This document shows positions 47,034-57,200 of a stretch of 64,000 nt of DNA, in pieces (the first letter of the stretch is position 1; each line of letters begins with the position of its first letter). The notes under the pieces are model-generated. The model ran no database searches, had not been told where the DNA came from, and was given only the letters and a program-made list of their open reading frames with translations. The DNA lies in contig JAGBQJ010000040.1 in NCBI GenBank assembly GCA_017632935.1, positions 36,377 to 100,376 of the forward strand. Reading direction: 5' to 3'. The translations under genes and the position numbers were made by a program. The DNA is from Bacteroidales bacterium (GTDB lineage: Bacteria > Bacteroidota > Bacteroidia > Bacteroidales > F082).

Positions 47034-48062
47034 TTACCCTTTAATTAATTCCTTCAGTTTATCGGCAAAAAGGTTGATATCCTCTTCCGTAGTATCAAAC
47101 GCACACATCCAACGGACGACGTCGGCATCCTCGTCCCAATCGTAGAAGAAATAATGGTTCTGCAACGCTTTCCAGACCTTACGAGGTAGCTGGGCAAAGA
47201 CACCGTTGGCCTGCACAGGATAAACGACTTTCACGCCAGGGATATCCTTCACGGCTTGGTATAGCAATTGCGCCATCTTGTTGGAGTGTTCGGCATTGCG
47301 CTTCCAAAGGTCGTTCTCGAAATAGGCATCAAACTGCGCCGCAATGAAACGCATCTTGGAGCAGAGCTGCATGGCCTGCTTGCGGCGGTATTTGAAGTCT
47401 GGACAGAGATCAGGATTCAGAAGGACGACCGCTTCACCCATCATCAAGCCGTTCTTGGTGCCACCGAAGGAGACGGCATCCACACCGAGGTCGGTGGTCA
47501 TCTCTTTGAAGGCGCACCCCAAAGCCACGGCAGCATTACCCAGACGGGCACCATCGATGTGGACGTACATGTTGTATTCCCTTGCCAGACCCACGATGGC
47601 CTTGATCTCATCCAAGGTGTACAAGGTGCCCAACTCGGTCGGCTGGGTGATGCTAATGACCTTAGGCTGGCTGTGGTGCTCAAAACCGAAGCCATGCAGA
47701 CGTGTCTTTATCAAAGCGGGTGTCAACTTGCCGTCGGGCGTATCGACCGTCAGCAGGCGGCAGCCCACGATACGTTGCGGTGCGCCACATTCGTCCACGT
47801 TGATATGGGCGGTCTCGGCACAGACCACGGCCTCATGGGAGTTGAGCATGGCATCGATACACAAGGTGTTGCATCCCGTGCCGTTGAAGGCAAAGAACAC
47901 CCTCGCCTGCTCGCCAAACTGTTCACGGAACTTCGCCTCCGTGGCAGCACAATATTCATCATCGCCGTATGCCACCGCATGTTCCTTGTTCACACGGGCA
48001 ATGGCTTCCAAAACCTCGGGACTTACGCCCGAATGGTTGTCGCTTCCGAATCCTCGTTTCAT
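47034..48062 (-). CDS. ltaE: Low-specificity L-threonine aldolase
   Basis: A 342-residue fold-type I PLP enzyme that cleaves threonine or allo-threonine to glycine and acetaldehyde. I chose the ATG at 48062 (MKRGFGSDNHSGVSPEVLEA); the longer frame enters a repeat. Motifs: FNGTGCNTLC (PLP phosphate loop), HIDGARLGNAAVALG, and the PLP lysine in VSFGGTKNGLMMGEAVVL. With gcvP elsewhere in the window it feeds glycine metabolism, although the two are not linked. Confidence 0.93.
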   Translation of the reverse strand: MKRGFGSDNHSGVSPEVLEAIARVNKEHAVAYGDDEYCAATEAKFREQFGEQARVFFAFNGTGCNTLCIDAMLNSHEAVVCAETAHINVDECGAPQRIVGCRLLTVDTPDGKLTPALIKTRLHGFGFEHHSQPKVISITQPTELGTLYTLDEIKAIVGLAREYNMYVHIDGARLGNAAVALGCAFKEMTTDLGVDAVSFGGTKNGLMMGEAVVLLNPDLCPDFKYRRKQAMQLCSKMRFIAAQFDAYFENDLWKRNAEHSNKMAQLLYQAVKDIPGVKVVYPVQANGVFAQLPRKVWKALQNHYFFYDWDEDADVVRWMCAFDTTEEDINLFADKLKELIKG

Positions 48063-48075
48063 TTTGTTGTTTTTG

Positions 48076-48148
48076 ACACGAGACACGGGACTTCGTGACA
48101 CGGGACAGACCCTGGTCTCGCGTCCCGCGTCTCGCAGTCTCGCGTCTA
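48076..48148. repeat. GC-rich repeat, family B copy 2
   Basis: GACACGAGACACGGGACTTC at the left and CCGCGTCTCGCAGTCTCGCG followed by TC at the right. The right half shares TCTCGCAGTCTCGCGTC exactly with the copy at 17467-17483. It lies between the glmM stop and the threonine aldolase start. Confidence 0.7.
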
Positions 48149-49534
48149 TTAAACCATCTTTTTAGCTTCTTCCAGTATCATATTGGCAAAACGCTCTGCC
48201 TCGGCCTCGGTCTTGCCTTCGCTATAAATACGGATAATCGGTTCGGTGTTCGACTTGCGCAGATGCACCCAGCCTTCTTCAAAATCGATCTTCACGCCAT
48301 CGATTGTGGTCACCAGCTCGTCCTTGAACTTCTCCGCAAACTTGGCCAGGATGCCATCAACATCGGTGGTAGGCGTCAGCTGGATCTTGTTCTTCGACAT
48401 GAAATAGGCAGGATATTCCTTCTTCAGTTCAGAGCACTTCACCTTCTTCTCAGCCAATTGGGTCAAGAACAAAGCTGTGCCAACGAGGGCATCACGGCCA
48501 TAGTGCAGCTCAGGATAGATGACACCACCGTTACCTTCACCACCGATGACGGCACCTACTTCTTTCATCTTTTCCACCACGTTGACCTCACCCACGGCAG
48601 CGGCAAAATATTGCTGTCCATGTTTTTGGGTCACGTCACGTAAAGCACGCGTTGAAGAGAGGTTGCTCACCGTCGGGCCGGGGGTGTGCTTCAGGATGAA
48701 GTCGGCCACCGAGACCAAAGTGTATTCCTCGCCAAACAATTCGCCGTCCTCCTTGACGAAAACCAGACGGTCAACGTCAGGGTCAACGACCACGCCAAAG
48801 TCGCAGCCTTGCTCCTTGACGTAGCGGCAGATGTCGGTGAGGTTCTGTGCCAAAGGCTCGGGCGTGTGGGCAAACTTGCCCGTAGGCTCGCAGTTGAGTT
48901 CTAGCACTTCTTTCACGCCAAGGGCACGCAGCATCTTGGGGATGGCGATGCCGCCCGTCGAGTTGACCGCATCCACAGCCACCTTGAAGTTGGCCTTCTC
49001 GATCACTTCCTTGTTGACCAGCGGCAACTGGCACACCATTTCCACGTGTTTATCCATCCAGCCGTCAATTTGCTGATAGCTACCTATCTCCTCGATCGGG
49101 ACGAAGTCGAAATCGTCTTTGGCAGCCACGTCGAGCAGCCAAGCGCCTTCGGCAGCAGAGATGAACTCGCCCTTCTCGTTGAGGAGCTTTAGGGCGTTCC
49201 ATTGGGCGGGGTTGTGGCTGGCCGTCAAGATGATACCGGCATCGGCTTTCAGTCCTGTGACGGCAATTTCGGTTGTAGGCGTGGTGCTCAGGCCGATGTC
49301 AAGCACGTCGGCGCCCATGGCCTGCAGGGTACCGCAGACCACCTGATTGACGAGGAAGCCTGAGAGACGGGCATCGCGGCCCACCACGACTTTGGGGCGT
49401 TTCACCCCTTTGCTATGTTGTACGAATTTGACGAAAGCGGCGGTGAATTTCACCATATCGATTGGCGTGAGGTTGTCGCCCGGCTGGCCGCCAATGGTGC
49501 CACGAATGCCGGAAATGGATTTAATCAGTGTCAT
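48149..49534 (-). CDS. glmM: Phosphoglucosamine mutase-like enzyme
   Basis: A 461-residue alpha-D-phosphohexomutase. The active-site phosphoserine loop is ILTASHNPAQWNALKLL, the Mg2+ loop is VVDPDVDRLVF, the sugar-binding loop is GEGNGGVIYPELHYGRDALV, and the phosphate-binding C-terminus is RKSNTEPIIRIYSEG. In Bacteroidota this form is annotated as GlmM, converting glucosamine-6-P to glucosamine-1-P for cell-wall precursors. Phosphomannomutase activity cannot be excluded from sequence. It starts 2 nt after the EEP-phosphatase stop, so it probably continues that operon. Confidence 0.87.
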   Translation of the reverse strand: MTLIKSISGIRGTIGGQPGDNLTPIDMVKFTAAFVKFVQHSKGVKRPKVVVGRDARLSGFLVNQVVCGTLQAMGADVLDIGLSTTPTTEIAVTGLKADAGIILTASHNPAQWNALKLLNEKGEFISAAEGAWLLDVAAKDDFDFVPIEEIGSYQQIDGWMDKHVEMVCQLPLVNKEVIEKANFKVAVDAVNSTGGIAIPKMLRALGVKEVLELNCEPTGKFAHTPEPLAQNLTDICRYVKEQGCDFGVVVDPDVDRLVFVKEDGELFGEEYTLVSVADFILKHTPGPTVSNLSSTRALRDVTQKHGQQYFAAAVGEVNVVEKMKEVGAVIGGEGNGGVIYPELHYGRDALVGTALFLTQLAEKKVKCSELKKEYPAYFMSKNKIQLTPTTDVDGILAKFAEKFKDELVTTIDGVKIDFEEGWVHLRKSNTEPIIRIYSEGKTEAEAERFANMILEEAKKMV

Positions 49535-49536
49535 AT

Positions 49537-50649
49537 TTATTGAATTTTAAAATCTAACATTATCGGATAATGGTCCGATGCCTTGTATTTATATCGTTCA
49601 AAACCAAGCGGTTTCACACCGTCATTAGCCCAAATATAATCGATACGCAACAACGGCAGCTTGCCCGCGTAGGTCGGCTTAATGCCGAAGCCCACCTTGG
49701 TGAAAGTATCTACGAAGCCCGCCTTCTGCATCTGACGATAGTTATAAGAAAGTGGCGGTTCGTTGAAATCGCCGCAGATGATAATGGGACCGCCAACGGG
49801 TGGCATCCCATTCAAAACCGTCTGCAGTTCGTCGCTGCGCTTTTGGAAGGCATAACTCAACTTATGGAGAACCGATCTTCCAATTGTATCAAGATTGTTT
49901 TGCCGTTCTGAAGAATTTGTCAAAACGTTAATTTCATTGTCCGTAATCGAATATGAAAGCAGATGCACATTGGCCACATGGAATTTACCTTTCTCGCCCG
50001 CGTCCACCTCAACCATCACGCCGTAGGTGTTCCCTTTGCCAAAACCAGAATCTTCCGCAACCTTGGCCAAGGGATACTTCGAGAAAATCACATTGCCACC
50101 ATAGTTGTTTTTGCGGTTGTAATAAATATATTGAAAACCAACACTTTCCGCAAAGTCTTCAATGCATTGGGGGCGCGTCACTTTCTTTTTGAACCCTGAA
50201 AACTCCTGACAGCACAGAATATCGGGAGCTTGTTCGCGAACCATATCCATCACCTGTTGGGCAAACTGCTCCTTATCTGTCTCCTTGTCAACGTGTTGAA
50301 AATTATGCAGGTTGTACGACATGATTCGGATACTGTTGTCAGCCTTCACCTTCGAGCCAAAGGAAAACGACTTGCCAATACCTGGGATAGCGATGAGCAA
50401 AGCCACAACAGAAATCCAAATCTTGTTCGACCACATCAACAGCAAGAGCAAGGAAATCACCACGTTAAAGATCAGAATCTCCCAAAACGCCAGGCCAAAG
50501 ACTGTGGTCCAGATGAAATGCTGCGGGTTGATGTAGGCATTGATGACGCTCAAGGCCATGGCTATGACGCCAATAACGGCCAGAATCGCCAAGATGACCA
50601 CTATCATCTTCCCGAAAAACGACCTTTCTTTTCTCTCTTTTCGTGCCAT
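49537..50649 (-). CDS. Membrane-anchored endonuclease/exonuclease/phosphatase family protein
   Basis: A 370-residue protein from the ATG at 50649. Three N-terminal transmembrane segments (about 12-35, 42-68, 72-90) precede an EEP domain of the exonuclease III/sphingomyelinase/DNase I fold. Motifs: SYNLHNFQHVD, ILCCQEFSG (metal Glu), VHLLSY, ICGDFNEPPLSY and DYIWANDG, ending ASDHYPIMLDFKI (catalytic His). The domain should face the periplasm. The substrate may be a phospholipid, nucleic acid or phosphodiester; it cannot be fixed. Second to last in the mutL-rhomboid operon. Confidence 0.88.
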   Translation of the reverse strand: MARKERKERSFFGKMIVVILAILAVIGVIAMALSVINAYINPQHFIWTTVFGLAFWEILIFNVVISLLLLLMWSNKIWISVVALLIAIPGIGKSFSFGSKVKADNSIRIMSYNLHNFQHVDKETDKEQFAQQVMDMVREQAPDILCCQEFSGFKKKVTRPQCIEDFAESVGFQYIYYNRKNNYGGNVIFSKYPLAKVAEDSGFGKGNTYGVMVEVDAGEKGKFHVANVHLLSYSITDNEINVLTNSSERQNNLDTIGRSVLHKLSYAFQKRSDELQTVLNGMPPVGGPIIICGDFNEPPLSYNYRQMQKAGFVDTFTKVGFGIKPTYAGKLPLLRIDYIWANDGVKPLGFERYKYKASDHYPIMLDFKIQ

Positions 50650-50677
50650 ATCAATTGCTGTATTGGGATTGGTAGCT

Positions 50678-51385
50678 TTAATAAAACTCCTGGTCGCCAT
50701 ACAACTTCCCCTTCTTTTTCCAAATCAGAATCAGAATCAAGCCAAACAGCATGCCGCCCAAGTGGGCAAAGTGAGCCACGTTGCCACTACTGAGGAAGCC
50801 ACTCACCAACTCGATGACAGCGTATGCTATCACAAACCACTTGGCTTTGATGGGAAACAGGAAATAGAGGTAAATCTTCGAATTGGGGAACAACATGCCA
50901 AAGGCAAGTAGCAGGCCGTAAACCGCGCCTGACGCGCCCACAGTGTTCCATGCGTTCAAGTAATCTGCCGTCGGAATAATCATGCCGTTCAAATTGACCT
51001 TCTCAAAATCCCCCATGTGCAACGCGACGTATTGGATATACTGCACCAACTCTTGGCACAAACCCGCGCCTAATCCGCACACCATAAAGAACAACAGGAA
51101 ACGCTTCGAGCCCCAAATGTTTTCCAGCGTGTTGCCGAACATCCACAAAGCGAACATATTAAAGAAAATATGCTCAAAGTTGGCATGCATGAACATGTAG
51201 GTAATCAGCTGGTAGGGCTTGAAATCGCTGGCCAAGAAGAAATGCAAGCCCAAATAATCGGACAAGTCGATATGGAAACGATTTAAGGTAAAGGTAGCCA
51301 GAAACAGCAAAGCATTGATAATCAGCAGATGTTTTACAACTGGCGGCAGTAATCTAAATCCTGTAGGGCTGTATTGTTCACTCAT
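50678..51385 (-). CDS. Rhomboid family intramembrane serine protease
   Basis: A 235-residue six-TM rhomboid. The catalytic Ser152 is in GASGAVYGLLLAFG and the His208 in NVAHFAHLGGMLFGL. The MFMHANFEHIFFNMFALWMF segment (loop 1/TM2 His and Asn) and the WGSKRFLLFF segment are typical. It cleaves transmembrane substrates within the inner membrane. Its ATG overlaps the mutL stop by 4 bp. Confidence 0.94.
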   Translation of the reverse strand: MSEQYSPTGFRLLPPVVKHLLIINALLFLATFTLNRFHIDLSDYLGLHFFLASDFKPYQLITYMFMHANFEHIFFNMFALWMFGNTLENIWGSKRFLLFFMVCGLGAGLCQELVQYIQYVALHMGDFEKVNLNGMIIPTADYLNAWNTVGASGAVYGLLLAFGMLFPNSKIYLYFLFPIKAKWFVIAYAVIELVSGFLSSGNVAHFAHLGGMLFGLILILIWKKKGKLYGDQEFY

Positions 51386-53193
51386 TTAAAGTATTCCTCC
51401 ATGTTTAAAATCACATAAATCTTTTTTCCGTTAGGCGCAATCTCGGCCACATTGCAGGCAAACAATTGGTCTACAATATTTTGCATCTCCACTTCCGAAA
51501 GTTTTGTCTGCGCCTTGAGGGAGAGTTGCGCCGCCATGGTCTTGGCCAAATTCAACTTTCGATCCAGTTGCAAGTCAGTGCGGTTAATTTTGTAATTGTC
51601 CAAAATCTGCTCCAACAAAGCCACTGCATCGCAGCCCGCCGCGTCGGAAGGCGTGCCATTAATCATAAAGGTGGTTGGATTGACTTGTTCAAGCACAAAG
51701 CCAAGATTTTCCAACTCGGGCAGCAGCTCCTTCAGCAACGAGGCATCGTTCACGTTGAGCGACAAAGCCTGCGGAAACAGCTCCTGTTGCGAAGCGCCAT
51801 CATGGTTTTCCAGTTCTTTCAGATATTTCTCAAAGAGAATCCTCGAATGCGCCAGATTCTGGTCGATGACAATCAGTCCCGACTTCACCGCCGTAACGAT
51901 ATACGACTGATTCACTTGCAGATACTGGCATTTTTGTTGGGTTTCTTCTTTCTGTTCAGTGGACTCCGAGGGCAAGTCCGTGCGCTCGCCATAGAGCAGA
52001 CGCCAGTCGCCGACAGGCTCTTTCCGCTGCGGCTGAAAGGAGCCTTCCCAATGCGACTCACGTGGTGTGGATTCCTTTCTGAAAGGGTTGAAATTCGGGT
52101 CAAGTGGAATATTGGGTATAGCCAAGGGCGACGACATGCTCATGGCCTTGCCGAAGTCGTTGTTCAGGTCGGCTGACTCCTCGAAGTCAATCATCGGCGA
52201 AAGGTTATGCTGCCCAATGGCCTTGCGCACCGCCGCGTGAAGAATGGCATACACCAACTTGACATCCAAGAAGTTGACCTCAGTCTTGGTCGGGTGGATA
52301 TTGATGTCGATGTCGGCAGGATCGACCTCGATATTCAGAAAATAGCCCGGGAAGCTGTCCTTTGGAATCATCTCCATGAAGGCGTTCTCAATGGCGTGAT
52401 GCAGATAGGCATGCTTGATAAAACGCTTATTCACAAAGAAATACTGCTCGCCACGGGTCTTCTTGGCATATTCCGCCTTAACGATATAGCCGTCGATGCG
52501 CACGCGCTCGGCCTCTTGTCGCACCGGCAACAGTTTCCCTTCATAGTTGCTCCCGAACAAGCCCATGATGCGCTGCTTGAGGTTGCCCGGATAGAGATGG
52601 TACACTTCTTTGCCGTCGCTGGTCAGCGTGAAGCCGATTTCAGGATTCATCAAGGTGACGCGAGTAAATTCTTCCACGACATGCCGCATTTCGGCTTGGG
52701 GCGACTTAAGGAAGTTGCGTCGGGCAGGCACGTTGAAAAACAAGTTCTTCACCGTGAACGTGGTGCCTGGTTGCATAGGCACAAGGCTTTGCTCCTTGAC
52801 CACTGAGCCTTCATTGATAATTTTCACTCCAACTTCATCTTCCTTACGGCGCGTTTTCAGCTCCACCTGGGCGATGGCGGCAATGCTGGCCAAGGCCTCG
52901 CCACGGAAGCCCATAGTGCGGATGGCGAACAAGTCTTCTGCCTTACTGATCTTGGAAGTGGCGTGACGCTCAAAGCACAAGCGGGCGTCAGTTTCCGACA
53001 TGCCGCAGCCATTGTCGACGACCATGATCATCGACTTGCCAGCGTCTTTCACAACCAAGTCAATCTGGGTGGCACCGGCGTCCAAAGCGTTCTCCATCAG
53101 CTCTTTGACCGCTGATGCCGGACGTTGGATGACCTCGCCTGCCGCAATCTGGTTGGCGACGCTGTCGGGCAAAAGTTTGATGATGTCAAGCAT
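51382..53193 (-). CDS. mutL: DNA mismatch repair protein MutL
   Basis: A 603-residue MutL. The GHKL ATPase N-terminus has VIQRPASAVKELMENALDAG, DNGCGMSETDARLCFERHAT and TMGFRGEALASIAAI. The middle transducer has INIHPTKTEVNF. The C-terminal dimerisation domain (about 410-603) ends in the CNVAEIAPNGKKIYVILNME segment. I do not see the DQHAxxER endonuclease motif; the corresponding place reads DQNLAHSRILFEKY, so nicking activity is doubtful. It is in the operon with a small membrane protein before it (3 nt) and rhomboid after. Confidence 0.95.
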   Translation of the reverse strand: MLDIIKLLPDSVANQIAAGEVIQRPASAVKELMENALDAGATQIDLVVKDAGKSMIMVVDNGCGMSETDARLCFERHATSKISKAEDLFAIRTMGFRGEALASIAAIAQVELKTRRKEDEVGVKIINEGSVVKEQSLVPMQPGTTFTVKNLFFNVPARRNFLKSPQAEMRHVVEEFTRVTLMNPEIGFTLTSDGKEVYHLYPGNLKQRIMGLFGSNYEGKLLPVRQEAERVRIDGYIVKAEYAKKTRGEQYFFVNKRFIKHAYLHHAIENAFMEMIPKDSFPGYFLNIEVDPADIDINIHPTKTEVNFLDVKLVYAILHAAVRKAIGQHNLSPMIDFEESADLNNDFGKAMSMSSPLAIPNIPLDPNFNPFRKESTPRESHWEGSFQPQRKEPVGDWRLLYGERTDLPSESTEQKEETQQKCQYLQVNQSYIVTAVKSGLIVIDQNLAHSRILFEKYLKELENHDGASQQELFPQALSLNVNDASLLKELLPELENLGFVLEQVNPTTFMINGTPSDAAGCDAVALLEQILDNYKINRTDLQLDRKLNLAKTMAAQLSLKAQTKLSEVEMQNIVDQLFACNVAEIAPNGKKIYVILNMEEYFK

Positions 53194-53196
53194 GGC

Positions 53197-53505
53197 TTAT
53201 TTTCCCATCAAGCCTTGAACAATCCTCGTCATCAAATCGGTGCCGAAAATGACATAGAAAAGAAGCACTACAAACACGCCCAACACGATTCTACGGACCG
53301 TCTTGGCACGTTGCTCTTCTTTAGTCTCCTCATTTTTGGCCGCGCTCCAGCTCTTGCGCATCTTCACCCTGAATTTCTCTTCATGGGTCAATTTGGCATC
53401 CATGCCTGCAGCGGCCTTTTTCTCCTCCCATTCCTGTTCCTCAGGGCTGTAATAACGCGGTATGTAATTGAATTTCTTTGGATTATGTCGATAAAAGAAA
53501 GCCAT
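53197..53505 (-). CDS. Small single-TM protein of unknown function
   Basis: A 102-residue basic protein. The N-terminus FYRHNPKKFNYIPRYYSPEE is followed by a charged helix (about 25-68) and one transmembrane helix at about 72-88 (IVLGVFVVLLFYVIFG). Small proteins of this layout often precede mutL in Bacteroidota; the function is not known. It ends 3 nt before mutL. Confidence 0.75.
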   Translation of the reverse strand: MAFFYRHNPKKFNYIPRYYSPEEQEWEEKKAAAGMDAKLTHEEKFRVKMRKSWSAAKNEETKEEQRAKTVRRIVLGVFVVLLFYVIFGTDLMTRIVQGLMGK

Positions 53506-53538
53506 AACGTTAGGGTTAATTCATTGAAAAAAGTCTAC

Positions 53539-53913
53539 TTACAAGACATTGTAATCGAAATCCTCCTCGCCTGAGGTGTCGAATTCTCCGTCGATGAGGT
53601 TTCCTTCGCAGCCGAGGGTTGTCCATTTGCCGTTCCAAGTGGCTTCAAGCTTGTCTATCATGTCGTCCAACTTCCCGATTTCGGCGTCGGTCATCTCCGA
53701 TTCCTGACGATAGTTGTCCATATCGGAACGCAACCCAAGTATGGCGAAGTTCATCATCTGGAGCTCGTCGCAATCCGTGATTTCATTAATCTTGGTCTCT
53801 ATGGTCGTGATTTCTTCCTCCATGCCATTGAATTGCTTCGAAACATTATCGTCGCAAGCGCTGAAGCACAACATCATAGCGGCCAGCATTGTAAGTATTG
53901 TAATTCTGTTCAT
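53539..53913 (-). CDS. Small acidic lipoprotein
   Basis: A 124-residue lipoprotein: signal MNRITILTMLAAMMLCFSAC with lipobox Cys20. The mature part is acidic and predicted helical or coiled coil (MEEEITTIETKINEITDCDE and MTDAEIGKLDDMIDKLEATW). No family recognised. TATTTTTG reads toward it at the complement of 53936-53943. It is separated from the mutL operon by 33 nt and may or may not be co-transcribed with it. Confidence 0.7.
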   Translation of the reverse strand: MNRITILTMLAAMMLCFSACDDNVSKQFNGMEEEITTIETKINEITDCDELQMMNFAILGLRSDMDNYRQESEMTDAEIGKLDDMIDKLEATWNGKWTTLGCEGNLIDGEFDTSGEEDFDYNVL

Positions 53914-54133
53914 AGGTCTTATTTGTTTCGGGCATCAAAAATACTGAAAAAAATCGAGTCCTCGACCAAAAAACGTATTCGGTCGGCAATTATTATAAAT
54001 AAGGTGTAGTTGCGATTCTTTTTTGGTGCCAAAATCTCCTTCTCAATTTCCCAAAAAACAAGCACTTATAAGTTATGAACAAAACGTGTTGATTTCTTTT
54101 CTCAAAAAACGAAAAATGTTTGTTGAATAATGG
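53914..54133. other. Divergent intergenic region
   Basis: Together with the promoter and leader to 54249 this is a 336-nt gap between the acidic lipoprotein and the TonB receptor. It is A/T-rich with a short palindrome TCGAGTCCTCGA at 53954-53965. I see no RNA element or gene in it. Confidence 0.5.
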
Positions 54134-54164
54134 TTTGGCAATTCAGATGAATGCCTTATATTTG
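54134..54164 (+). promoter_or_regulatory. Consensus Bacteroidota promoter of the TonB receptor
   Basis: TTTG at 54134-54137, a 19-nt spacer and TATATTTG at 54157-54164. The leader to the ATG at 54250 is about 80 nt. Confidence 0.82.
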
Positions 54165-54249
54165 CGCGGTCTTATAATACGGACAACACAGAAAACGAGT
54201 ATATAAAACGAATGCAATTAACTTATTTATTAACATTAAATTATTATCT

Positions 54250-57200
54250 ATGAAAAAGTTACTTACTTTTTTCGTGGCTATGATTGCCTCCATTAGCTTG
54301 ATGGCCCAGGTGACCACTTCGAGCATCAGTGGAAAAATCACGGACAGCAACAAGGTGACGCTTCCGGGCGCTACTATTGTCGCCACACACACGCCTTCGG
54401 GCTCACAGTACTACGCTGTGGCTGATGCCAACGGTACCTACCGTTTGCTCAACATCCGTCCCGGTGGCCCCTACACCATCGAAGTTCGTATGGTGGGCTT
54501 CCAGACGGTTAAGCAAGAAGGTGTCGTCGCCACTTTGGGTGAGACAAAGATCATCAATGTCCGCCTGCAAGAAGAAGCTGTCGGTCTGGGCGAGGTCGCA
54601 GTTGTGGCCGAAGCCATCAGTAATGGCATGGACAGCGATCGCGCCGGTGCCACTACGGCCATCAGCAATGAGCAAATCACTACTCTGCCCACCATCAGCC
54701 GTAGCTTGAACGATGTGTTGGCCCTGACGCCTCAGGCTGCTTCCACCTCCAACGGTTTGGCCATCGGCGGTGGTAACTACCGTTCATCGTATGTCACCGT
54801 CGACGGTGCTGCCTTCAACAACGCCTTTGGTATTGGCGGCAACCTGCCTGCTGGCGGTAGCCCCATCTCCTTGGACGCTATTGAGGCTATGACCATCAAC
54901 ATCACTCCTTTCGATGTCCGTCACAGTGGCTTCACTGGTGGTGCCATCAACGCCATCACCAAGAGTGGTACCAACAACTGGCATGTCAGTGTTTACGACT
55001 ACTTCTCCAACGACCTTTTGATGGGTTACAGATACGGAAAGAAAGACAAAGACGGCTTCTATCCTGACAGACTGAAGCTCAACAAATCATTGGACAACAC
55101 GGCTGGCTTCACTGTTGGTGGTCCCATCGTGAAAGACAAGTTGTTCCTCTTCGTCAACTTCGAATATCAGAGCGACATCGATCCTGGCCAAACCCATATT
55201 GCCAGTGCCAATGAAAACTGGAATGCTGCCAATCATGGACAGACCAATCGTCCTACCGTTGATGACATGGAAATGATAAGCAACTATCTACAGACCAAAT
55301 ATGGTTACAACCCTGGTCGTTACCAAAACTATTCAGTCAGCACACCTGACCTGAAATTGCTTGCTCGTTTGGACTGGAACATTAACGACAAAAACAAGTT
55401 CAACATCCGCTACAGTTTGGTGAAGAACAAGTATTCCTCCAGCCCTTCAAGCTCTATTAACCCCATGCCTTCGGCTGTTTACAACAGAAATGACTATGGC
55501 CGTACATCAGACTATGCCATGTATTTCGAGAGCTCACGTTACTTCCAGGAGCAGAACTTCAGCTCCGTCGCTGCCGAATGGAACCACAGTTTCCTGAGCG
55601 GTCGTGGCAACAACATGTTGCGTGCCACTTATTCGCACCAATATGAACCTCGCAGCTTTGTGGGCGATCTCTTCCCCACAGTCGATATTCTGAAGCCTCT
55701 TGAGGATGGCACTCCAGCTGTCTACACCTCCTTCGGTCCTGACCCGTTCACCTACGGCAACCTCCGTGATGTGCAGACTGCTGTCGTCACCGACGAAGTG
55801 AGCTACCTCACTGGTATTCACAACTTCACTCTTGGTGGTCAATTCGAGTGGGATAGAACCAAGAATGGCTACATGCAAGGCGGTGCAGGCTACTATGTCT
55901 ACAATTCATGGGATGATTTCGTAAACGGAAACACGCCTCGTGCATTTGCCATCACTTATGGCAACAATGATAACCACGAGCAAGTCTATCCTTCCTTCGA
56001 TTATATGCAAGGTTCACTCTATCTGCAAGACGAAATGACCCTCAGCGAGCGCTTCAAACTCGCCCTCGGTCTCCGTGTTGAGATGCCTTACTATCCTTCC
56101 ATTGCTGGCTACAATACCAACAACGAATTCCTCAATGGCTGGGATCAAGAAGTTGACATCACTAACGACGAAGGCGATGTCATCGGTCATGAGACTGTTC
56201 ACCACTCCATTGCCGATGGAGAAGGCAACACCATGTACGGTATGTCGACAGCCGACATGCCTAAGGCTCGCGTGAACTTCTCTCCCCGTCTGGGCTTCAA
56301 CTGGGACCTCACTGGCGAACGTAAGTACATCGTCCGCGGTGGCTCTGGCCTTTACACTGGCCGTCTACCCTTCGTGTGGATCGTGTCAACCGTGGGTAAC
56401 AGCAACGTGATGCAAAACCAATTCATCACCCAGAACCAAGACATTGCTTTCTATCAAAACGTCAATGATATTATTGAGCACAACTCCGCTTCGTTGACCA
56501 CGGGTGACCTTCCGGCTCCTCAAAGCACGACCATTATGGACAAGGAACTCCGTATGCCTCAAACCTGGAAGAGCAGCTTGGCATTCGACGCCGAACTCCC
56601 CGGTGGTATTAAGGCAACCCTTGAAGGTATCTACAGTAAAGACATCAAGTCTGTTGCTGTTACCAAGCTCGGCATCGTCCGCACCGAAAAGGACATTCAA
56701 CTTCCCGGCGAACCCGATGCCAGATGGAATTGGACTAGCGAAGGCATCGTCAACTCTTTGAACAAGAGCGTGACTCCTTATCTGATCACGAACTCCGAAA
56801 ACAACGGCTATTACTACTCTGTCACGGGTCAGTTGAGCAAGGACTTCAAGTGCGGTCTCAACCTGATGGCTGCCTATACTTACTCGGAAGGCAAGAATGT
56901 CATCGATGGTATTGGTGACCAAGTGACATCTGCATTCACCACGAACACCTTCGGCATAAATGGCTCGAATGCCCACGAATTGGGTTACAGCTCATACGTG
57001 TCGCCTCATCGTGTGCTCCTCAACGCAGGTTGGACTTGGGCTACGGGTCAGCACACCACCGAGCAAATCGGCCTCTACTATGAAGGTTACAACCTTTGCT
57101 ATGTGGGAGACTACAGCTATGCAAGATATAGTTACACTGAGTTTATTCAGAGTGGCACTTACCAAAACAGCGTCAACGGCGACCAAGGCGCTCACAGCTT

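Noticed and set aside
48063-48101. N-terminal extension of threonine aldolase
   Set aside because: The extra 13 codons fall in a GC-rich intergenic repeat; the conserved protein starts at the ATG at 48062.
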